Shown: piece by piece, positions 59,176-64,000 of the stretch
How positions within the stretch are numbered: position 1 is the stretch's first letter
Layout of the letters: every line of letters starts with the position of its first letter
Source: Sphaerisporangium fuscum
GTDB lineage: Bacteria > Actinomycetota > Actinomycetes > Streptosporangiales > Streptosporangiaceae
DNA: 64,000 bases
Assembly: GCF_018531465.1 (NCBI RefSeq)
Contig: NZ_JAHDTF010000030.1
Span: 79,869-143,868 of the forward strand
Direction of reading: 5' to 3'
Notes under the pieces: generated by a model
Database searches by the model: none
What the model was told of the DNA's origin: nothing
What the model saw: the letters and a program-made list of their open reading frames with translations, nothing else
Position numbers and translations under genes: made by a program

Positions 59176-60162
59176 TCACCCGAGAGCGTCGAGCAACTCG
59201 CGTTCCCGCCGGGCGCTGAGCCCGGCACGTCGTGCCCGGTGCAGACCCTGCTCGCGTTCCCACACCAGCGTGTCGGCGAGCAGGTCCGCCCGGGGTCGAT
59301 GACGGAGCCCCGCGGCGCGCGCCGCGGATCCGTTGCGGGCCGAGAATCCTTCCCATCCCGGCTCGACGAGCCACATCGGCAGCGACTCGTCCCCCATGTA
59401 CTCGGCCACACCGTTCGCGAGCAGCCACGCCGAGTCGGCGGTGACCACCGGACCGGTGTGCCCGCCGGCGGCACGGGACAGCTCGATCCACTCCGCGAAC
59501 GGAACGACCGGGCCGACGGCGTCGAACGTGCCCACGCTTCCCGTCTGCGCGGCGTCGAGCAGCCAGGCGGCGAGATCCCGCACGTCGACGACCTGTGTCG
59601 GCATGGCCGGCTCGTCGGGGACCAGCATCGGCCCTTGCGGATCACGCGCGGCGCGGGCCACCCAGTAGCCGGAGCGTCCGCTGTGATCGCCGGGACCGCC
59701 GATGAGCCCGGCGCGCGCGATCAGCAGGCGGTCGCCCACGGCCGCCGTGGAGGCCTGTTCGCAGGCGACCTTCGCCTCGCCGTACACCGCGCGGTCGGCC
59801 TCGCTTCGATCGGTCGGAGCGAGCAGGGCAGCGGACTCGTCCGCGTCAAGCGTGGCGTGGGAGGCGTAGGCGCTGCCGGAGGAGACGTAGATCCAATGCT
59901 TGGCTCTGCCGCCCAGCGCGTCGAGCGCCCCACGGACGAAGCCGGGCTGCCAGGACACCTCGATGACCGCATCCCATTCGTGGCCGAGCAGGGGCTGATA
60001 CGCCGACGGATCACGCCGGTCGGCGGCCACCAGTCTCGCGCCGTCCGCGACGTGCCCGCTTTCGCCGCGAGCCAGGCATGTCACCTGATGACCGCGCTCG
60101 ATCGCCTGCCTCGACAGCTCCCGGCCCACCCAAGCCGTCCCGCCCAGTACCAAGATCTCCAT
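59176..60162 (-). CDS. NAD-dependent epimerase/reductase-like protein
   Basis: This 328-aa extended SDR-like protein has an N-terminal Rossmann motif (EILVLGGTAWVGRELSRQAI), an Asp for cofactor (AADRRDPSAY), VSSGSAY with Ser, and YGEAKVACEQ with Tyr and Lys. It resembles reductases and epimerases of the NAD(P)-binding NmrA/epimerase group. The ATG at 60162 has GGTGTGGGG upstream; ORF residues to 60198 are doubtful. No sugar-nucleotide genes are adjacent, so the substrate is open. Confidence 0.82.
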   Translation of the reverse strand: MEILVLGGTAWVGRELSRQAIERGHQVTCLARGESGHVADGARLVAADRRDPSAYQPLLGHEWDAVIEVSWQPGFVRGALDALGGRAKHWIYVSSGSAYASHATLDADESAALLAPTDRSEADRAVYGEAKVACEQASTAAVGDRLLIARAGLIGGPGDHSGRSGYWVARAARDPQGPMLVPDEPAMPTQVVDVRDLAAWLLDAAQTGSVGTFDAVGPVVPFAEWIELSRAAGGHTGPVVTADSAWLLANGVAEYMGDESLPMWLVEPGWEGFSARNGSAARAAGLRHRPRADLLADTLVWEREQGLHRARRAGLSARRERELLDALG

Positions 60163-60248
60163 CCCCACACCCAAGCACCGCGAACACCGACCACCCAAGG
60201 CCAGTTCACCGAGAGCGGACCCGATTCGCCGAGGGCGGAGTGCTCGGT

Positions 60249-60461
60249 GTGACCGTCATCCTGTGTGCCGCCGCTGTGCTGCTGCCCTGGAACGGGATCT
60301 TCGGACGTACGTGGTTCGTGATCCATCACGGCAAGTTCACGGCGCTGGCCCAGCTGGCCACGGACGGGACACTGCCGAGGGACACGCCTTCGAGTGGCTG
60401 GGTGGACGTGCCCGATGAGTACGGAGTGCTGACTTTACCGGCGGTGCAGCCGGTTGGGTGA
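60249..60461 (+). CDS. small membrane protein or gene remnant
   Basis: This 70-aa frame starts at GTG 60249 behind GGGCGGAG. It has one hydrophobic segment (VILCAAAVLLPWNGIFG) followed by a polar tail with WFVIHHGKFTALAQLATDG and DVPDEYGVLTLP. It looks like the N-terminal part of a longer actinobacterial membrane protein, possibly cut short at the island border. No product can be named. Confidence 0.35.
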   Translation: MTVILCAAAVLLPWNGIFGRTWFVIHHGKFTALAQLATDGTLPRDTPSSGWVDVPDEYGVLTLPAVQPVG

Positions 60462-60603
60462 GGGCTGGTGGTGGCCGGCACGCAAGCCCAGCTATCCGAA
60501 CGTGAACGAATGACCAACGACGCGCCGAGGCCGATCAGGCGACCCGCCCTCGCCCCTGGCCGCTCGGTGAACCGGCGAAGGCCAGGACCTTCGATTGTTA
60601 GCA

Positions 60604-60634
60604 AAGGCCCCTTGCGAAGATCGCAAGGGGCCTT
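60604..60634 (-). terminator. terminator downstream of the tRNA remnant
   Basis: A perfect 14-bp stem AAGGCCCCTTGCGA/TCGCAAGGGGCCTT lies ten bases past the tRNA-like 3' end on the minus strand, followed by TTTGC. It probably belonged to the original tRNA gene. Confidence 0.75.
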
Positions 60635-60643
60635 CGAGCTGGG

Positions 60644-60685
60644 AGCCGACGAGGGGAATCGAACCCCTGACCTACGGTGCACAAG
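60644..60685 (-). other. 3' remnant of a tRNA-Thr(TGT)-like gene, probable attachment site
   Basis: On the minus strand this gives anticodon loop CTTGTGC (anticodon TGT), half a stem ACCGT, variable loop AGGTC, T-arm AGGGG-TTCGATT-CCCCT and acceptor CGTCGGC with discriminator T. The 5' half does not continue as a cloverleaf: the bases before CTTGTGC do not pair with ACCGT. A 42-nt tRNA 3' half beside foreign-looking resistance genes is typical of an att site of an integrated element. Confidence 0.7.
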
Positions 60686-60793
60686 CCGGAAGAAGATCCT
60701 CTACCGACATCTCCTGGAATCTACGCTCCCCTGGTCAGAGGGCCGATCCACTTGATCACCTTCTACCCCTGTCTACGGACGTCTCGGGACGCA

Positions 60794-60812
60794 GTTAGCA
60801 TCCGCGTTAGCA
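60794..60812. repeat. paired GTTAGCA repeats near the tRNA remnant
   Basis: GTTAGCA occurs at 60794-60800 and 60806-60812, and again at 60597-60603 on the other side of the remnant. The repeats could be integrase arm sites. The rest of 60686-60864 shows no gene. Confidence 0.4.
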
Positions 60813-60864
60813 AGATCAAGAGTTGCCTGTCCGCGAACAATGCTGAGCAAGCATGTCTCGCCCG

Positions 60865-61338
60865 TCAGCAGCATCCACCTCTAGCGTCGGTCGCCGCCGT
60901 CTCCGCCTTGTCGTCCTGCCCACAGACGCAGGAGGTTTGCGAGTCCCCCGTGGCCGACTTGCCGAGGGTGTCGGCGTCGGCCTTGACCACGTAGACCTCC
61001 CAGGGCTCGTTGCCGGGACCGTGGACCCAGACCTTGTCCTGAAGGGCGTAGCAGCACGAGGTGTCGTTCTCCTCGAAGGTCGCGAGCCCGGCGTCCTTGA
61101 GGCGCTGGGTGGCGGCCTGGACCTGGGCGGTGTCCTCGACCTCGACGCCGAGGTGGTCCATGCGGGTCTCCTGGCCGGCCTCGCCTTCGATGAGCACCAG
61201 CTTCAGCGGGGGCTCGGTGATGGCGAAGTTGGCGTAGCCGGGGCGAAGCTTGGCGGGCTCGGTGCCGAACAGCTTGGAGTAGAAGGCGATCGAGCCCTCC
61301 AGGTCGGCGACGCGCAACGCGAGCTGAACACGGGACAT
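60865..61338 (-). CDS. arsI: ArsI/CadI-type vicinal-oxygen-chelate dioxygenase (C-As lyase)
   Basis: This 157-aa protein of the glyoxalase/VOC fold has Fe ligands at Gln5, His62 (MDHLGVEVED) and Glu114 (EPWEVY), and the vicinal Cys95-Cys96 pair (SCCYA) that binds trivalent organoarsenicals in ArsI. The C-terminal tail adds Cys-x-Cys and a final Cys-Cys. ArsI cleaves the C-As bond of methylarsenite and aromatic arsenicals; the close CadI relatives are induced by cadmium. It is divergent from arsR with operators between. The ATG at 61338 has GGGAG. Confidence 0.85.
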   Translation of the reverse strand: MSRVQLALRVADLEGSIAFYSKLFGTEPAKLRPGYANFAITEPPLKLVLIEGEAGQETRMDHLGVEVEDTAQVQAATQRLKDAGLATFEENDTSCCYALQDKVWVHGPGNEPWEVYVVKADADTLGKSATGDSQTSCVCGQDDKAETAATDARGGCC

Positions 61339-61373
61339 GACGGTCTCCCTCGAAGATGGCTTGTTTCGACGAT

Positions 61374-61429
61374 TGTCGATACAGCGACATTGCCACCCTG
61401 ATTAGACCCATGTCAACATAGACCTATGT
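61374..61429. promoter_or_regulatory. arsI-arsR divergent operator and promoter region
   Basis: Two inverted repeats are visible: TGTCG-ATACAG-CGACA (61374-61389) and the perfect ACATAG-AC-CTATGT (61416-61429), which overlaps the arsR ATG. For arsI, TTGACA (61416-61411 on the minus strand), an 18-bp spacer and CAATGT (61392-61387) form a promoter. ArsR binding to both repeats would repress both directions. Confidence 0.6.
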
Positions 61430-61797
61430 CGAAACAAGAGCTGCCGGTCCTCGACCTGGCAGGGGCGTGCTGTACCCCGATGGCCCGCGAACCGTTGGGC
61501 GAAACGGACGCGGCGGAGCTGGCGCGCATGTTCAAGGCCCTGTCAGACCCGGTACGGCTGCGACTGCTGTCCCTGATCGCCTCGCATGAGGGCGGGGAGG
61601 CGTGCGTGTGTGACCTGATCGGCCCGTTCGACGTGTCCCAACCGACGATCTCCCACCACCTGAAAGTCCTGCGTGAAGCGGGTTTGGTCGGCTCCGAACG
61701 GCGCGGCACGTGGGTCTACTACTGGGTGCTGCCGGTCGCGTTGAACCGCCTGTCCACCCTGCTCCAAGCTCCCGTCTCGACCGCTACCCGCACGTGA
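61426..61797 (+). CDS. arsR: arsenical-responsive repressor ArsR
   Basis: This 123-aa winged-helix repressor has MFKALSDPVRLRLLSLIASH and the recognition helix in SQPTISHHLKVLREAGLVG. Cys15-Cys16 (GACCTP) and Cys60/Cys62 (EACVCDL) provide an As(III) site like that of corynebacterial ArsR. The ATG at 61426 lies inside a palindrome, and translation may be leaderless. The stop overlaps the aquaporin GTG (GTGA), so the downstream genes are coupled. Confidence 0.92.
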   Translation: MSKQELPVLDLAGACCTPMAREPLGETDAAELARMFKALSDPVRLRLLSLIASHEGGEACVCDLIGPFDVSQPTISHHLKVLREAGLVGSERRGTWVYYWVLPVALNRLSTLLQAPVSTATRT

Positions 61798-62579
61798 GCG
61801 GCAGGGCTGTCCCGTTGGGTCGGCGCCTGGCGGCCGAGGCGATCGGTACGGGCGCGCTGGTCGCGGTGGTGGTCGGCTCGGGTATCCAAGCTGCCGGGCT
61901 GACGAGGGACGGCGGCGTTGCTCTGCTGGCCAACTCGCTTGCCACCGTCTTGGGGCTCGGCGTGTTGATCGCGGTGTTCGGGCCGGTCTCCGGCGCGCAC
62001 TTCAACCCCCTGGTCTCGCTCGCCGCCTGGTGGACCGGCCGCCGAGACGGTCAAGGGCCGCCGTTGCGCGAGGTAGCCGCCTACGCTGCGGCTCAGGTGT
62101 GCGGCGGGGTCGGTGGATCGGTGCTGGCCAATGCGATGTTCACTCACCCGCTGGTGACCTGGTCCACTCATCAGCGGCACGCGGGGCATCTGTGGCTGGC
62201 CGAAGTGGTGGCGACCGCCGGTTTGATCGTGGTGATATTCGGGCTGACGCATACCGGTCATGCTCGCTTCGCGCCCGCCTCGGTCGCGGCCTATATCGGG
62301 GCGGCCTACTGGTTCACCTCCTCCACCAGCTTCGCCAACCCGGCCGTGACGATCGGGCGGGCGTTCACCGACACCTACGCGGGCATCGCTCTGACCTCGG
62401 TCGGCCCGTTCGTCGTCGCCCAAGTCCTCGGCGCCGTTGTCGGCCTGGTCCTGGTCGACATCGTCTTCGGCTCCTCTCCCGTGCACTCCGCACCCCACGA
62501 CACCACGGATTCCCGCCGGTCCTCGTCCCGTGAGGTCGGCTCTGCCGCCTTCGCTGAGCAAGGAAGTTCCCATCCATGA
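61794..62579 (+). CDS. MIP/aquaporin channel, AqpS-like
   Basis: This 261-aa six-helix channel has the two NPA-type loops GAHFNPLVS and SFANPAVTIGR. Aquaporins within ars operons (AqpS) let As(OH)3 leave the cell down its gradient after ArsC reduction, replacing an ArsB/Acr3 pump; no pump is visible here. The start is GTG 61794, overlapping the arsR stop; its own stop overlaps arsC as ATGA. The polar C-terminal tail of about 35 residues is His/Ser rich. Confidence 0.9.
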   Translation: MSGRAVPLGRRLAAEAIGTGALVAVVVGSGIQAAGLTRDGGVALLANSLATVLGLGVLIAVFGPVSGAHFNPLVSLAAWWTGRRDGQGPPLREVAAYAAAQVCGGVGGSVLANAMFTHPLVTWSTHQRHAGHLWLAEVVATAGLIVVIFGLTHTGHARFAPASVAAYIGAAYWFTSSTSFANPAVTIGRAFTDTYAGIALTSVGPFVVAQVLGAVVGLVLVDIVFGSSPVHSAPHDTTDSRRSSSREVGSAAFAEQGSSHP

Positions 62580-63496
62580 GCACCACCGCCCCGTCCGTGC
62601 TGTTCGTCTGTGTCCACAACGCCGGGCGCTCTCAGATGGCCGCCGCGTTCCTCACCCACCTGACGCAAGGCCGCGTCCAGGTCCGCTCTGCCGGCTCCAC
62701 TCCCGCCGAGGCGGTGAACCCGGCCGTGGTCGAGGCGATGAAGGAAGTGGGCATCGACATCTCCGCCGAGATCCCCAAAGTGCTCACCACGGAAGCAGTC
62801 CAGGCGAGCGACGTGGTCATCACCATGGGCTGTGGGGACACCTGCCCGTTCTTCCCCGGCAAGCGCTACCTTGACTGGCACCTGGACGACCCCGCCGGGC
62901 AAGGGGTGGACGCCGTCCGGCCGATCCGCGACGAGATCGAGACGCGGATACGTGCCCTAATCACGGAGATCCTTCCCCCCGCTGGGACAGAGACGGGCAC
63001 GGCGGCGCCGCGCATCGTGGCCATGACGCCCGAACACGCCGCCGAAGTGCTCGCGATCTACCAGCTCGGCATTGACGAGGGCCAAGCCACCTTCGAGACG
63101 ACCGCCCCCACCTGGGAACAGTTCGACGCCGCCAAGCTTCCGAACCATCGACATGTCGCCCTGGATGAAGCTGGACGAGTACTCGGCTGGGTCGCGGCCT
63201 CCCCCGTCTCCGACCGCTGCGTCTACTCCGGTGTGGTGGAACACTCTGTCTACGTCCACCCTGACGCCCGAAACCGGGGTGTCGGCCTCGCCCTGCTGCA
63301 CGCCTTGATCGCCTCCACCGAGCAGGCTGGCATCTGGACGATTCAATCAGGCATCTTCCCCGAGAACTCCGCAAGCCTGACCCTGCATGCCCGCGCCGGA
63401 TTCCGGGTCGTCGGCACTCGGGAACGCATAGGCCGCCATCACGGTGTCTGGCGGGACGTCACCGCGATCGAGCGGCGTAGTCCTCTTATCTCCTGA
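62576..63496 (+). CDS. arsC: arsenate reductase fused to ArsN1/PAT-like acetyltransferase
   Basis: This 306-aa fusion has an N-terminal low-molecular-weight-phosphatase-type ArsC (about 1-138) with P-loop Cys12-x5-Arg18 (VCVHNAGRSQM) and Cys86/Cys90 (GCGDTCPFFPGKRYLDW), typical of actinobacterial thioredoxin- or mycothiol-linked arsenate reductases. The C-terminal GNAT domain (about 146-306) has YQLGIDEGQATFETTAPTW, EHSVYVHPDARNRGVGLALL (acetyl-CoA loop) and GFRVVGTRERIGRHHGVWRD, typical of phosphinothricin acetyltransferase and ArsN1, which inactivates arsinothricin. It is a single uninterrupted frame. The ATG at 62576 overlaps the aquaporin stop. Confidence 0.88.
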   Translation: MSTTAPSVLFVCVHNAGRSQMAAAFLTHLTQGRVQVRSAGSTPAEAVNPAVVEAMKEVGIDISAEIPKVLTTEAVQASDVVITMGCGDTCPFFPGKRYLDWHLDDPAGQGVDAVRPIRDEIETRIRALITEILPPAGTETGTAAPRIVAMTPEHAAEVLAIYQLGIDEGQATFETTAPTWEQFDAAKLPNHRHVALDEAGRVLGWVAASPVSDRCVYSGVVEHSVYVHPDARNRGVGLALLHALIASTEQAGIWTIQSGIFPENSASLTLHARAGFRVVGTRERIGRHHGVWRDVTAIERRSPLIS

Positions 63497-63585
63497 GCCA
63501 CTCGTCGGCCCGCCACGCACCGGGCGTCACCTGGTCGTTCGGCGGGCCGGGGCTGAGGGACGAAGCCCCGGACCTTCGATCGCCC

Positions 63586-63813
63586 TCAACCCCGCGCGGT
63601 GTCCAGCCACAGCGCGATCGCAACCTGCATGAGTATGACGGCCCACCCATAGGTCAGCCACCACGGCGGGAGCCCGACTGGAACCGTGAGAGTACGGGGA
63701 AAGGTCGAACGAGCCCTAACCGGGACGGGCTCGACGGGTTCCAACGTGATCGATGACCGGAGGCCGACGGCGGGTCGGACCAAACCGGCGAGGACGAGGT
63801 GAGCGCTCGTCAC
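63586..63813 (-). CDS. small membrane protein (hypothetical)
   Basis: This 75-aa minus-strand frame has one C-terminal hydrophobic helix (WWLTYGWAVILMQVAIALWL) and a Pro/Val/Arg-rich N-terminal part. It resembles small anchors on integrative elements, but no family is recognised. Its start region overlaps the plus-strand frame at 63799, so at most one of the two annotated starts is correct. Confidence 0.4.
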   Translation of the reverse strand: MTSAHLVLAGLVRPAVGLRSSITLEPVEPVPVRARSTFPRTLTVPVGLPPWWLTYGWAVILMQVAIALWLDTARG

Positions 63814-64000
63814 GTCTTGGTGGCCCTGCTGCGTTCTGCGGGCGCGCGGGCGGTGCGTGCCCGGACCGGCCGAGGGCCGCAGCCGGGCACGCAGACCGAC
63901 CGGCGCGCCCGGCGGACCGCGCAGCGGGCCGCCTTTAAAGACGTAGAGAAAGTCCTCATCCGGGAGTCCTCGGCCTGTTTGGTGTCATGGGAAGCCGCGG
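63799..64000 (+). CDS. partial hypothetical protein at the right edge
   Basis: An open frame from GTG 63799 (GAGGACGAG upstream) runs past the window end for 67 codons. The N-terminal part is Arg/Ala-rich (ARHVLVALLRSAGARAVRAR) and the visible end reads FKDVEKVLIRESSACLVSW. It may be the start of an element-encoded gene. No family can be assigned from this fragment. Confidence 0.3.
   Translation, partial: MSARHVLVALLRSAGARAVRARTGRGPQPGTQTDRRARRTAQRAAFKDVEKVLIRESSACLVSWEAA

Noticed and set aside
60468..60755. 95-aa ORF containing GNRTPDL
   Set aside because: The GADEGNRTPDL peptide is a well-known artefact of translating antisense to a tRNA 3' end; it marks the tRNA remnant and is not a protein.
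1..64000. CRISPR arrays, insertion sequences and phage genes
   Set aside because: No regularly spaced repeats, transposase or phage structural motifs were seen. The only sign of mobility is the tRNA remnant with the ars cluster.

Overview
The window is 64 kb of high-GC (about 70%) chromosome from an actinomycete. RpoB begins with the actinobacterial N-terminal sequence and a TTG start, the rplJ-rplL-mkl-mam-rpoB order is actinobacterial, and there are mycothiol-type enzymes, an IdeR-type DtxR regulator, SigE-family sigma factors and class F sortases. A member of the Streptosporangiales is my best guess; the genus cannot be fixed from the sequence alone. Layout, 1-8.4 kb (read right to left on the minus strand): the core information-processing block tRNA-Trp, secE, nusG, rplK, rplA, a lipoprotein, rplJ (with an L10-type leader and an attenuator-like hairpin), rplL, an Mkl/MlaF-type ABC ATPase, two Mce-associated membrane proteins and the 5' end of rpoB, which runs off the left edge. 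8.4-20.4 kb: aspartate aminotransferase, a SigE-family sigma factor translationally coupled to a membrane-anchored cyclophilin, an adenosine deaminase, a three-gene group of proline-rich envelope proteins that includes a one-polypeptide sigma/zinc-finger/transmembrane fusion, a methyltransferase, and a secreted protein with an OmpR/histidine-kinase pair. 20.4-32.6 kb: a possible 52-aa small protein behind a structured leader, a thiolase, two class F sortase plus surface-protein loci (22.2-24.0 and 30.4-32.6 kb), two ArsR-family regulators with visible operators, a DJ-1/PfpI protein, a frameshifted drug exporter, RidA, and an Hsp20-MerR heat-shock pair. 32.8-50.3 kb: mostly metabolism and signalling: acyl-CoA dehydrogenase, a SpoIIE-type phosphatase/kinase, ideR, an MFS exporter, pdxH, citrate synthase, serC, a BlaI-type regulator, rhomboid protease, enoyl-CoA hydratase with a short-chain dehydrogenase, a STAS protein, a three-gene cobalt/nickel ECF transporter and a glycosyltransferase. 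50.4-60.2 kb: a second STAS protein, a HelD-like RNA polymerase-associated helicase, a monooxygenase-globin fusion, a lipoprotein with all six copper ligands of the peptidylglycine monooxygenase family, an NTF2-like protein behind a 22-bp palindrome, a dehalogenase-like hydrolase divergent from a BTAD regulator, and a nucleoside-diphosphate-sugar epimerase-like protein. 60.6-64 kb looks like the edge of an integrated island. A 42-nt 3' remnant of a tRNA-Thr(TGT)-like gene with its terminator is followed by an arsenic-resistance cluster: divergent arsI, then the coupled set arsR-aquaporin-arsC fused to an ArsN1/PAT-like acetyltransferase. The cluster has no ArsB/Acr3 pump within the window. As(V) would be reduced by ArsC and could leave through the aquaporin, while the ArsI and acetyltransferase domains suggest defence against organoarsenicals. 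The most novel-looking items are the ArsC-acetyltransferase fusion at a tRNA remnant, the sigma/anti-sigma-like fusion, the sigma-cyclophilin pair, the shared GGAxTG motif in both sortase partner proteins, and several well-formed operators.
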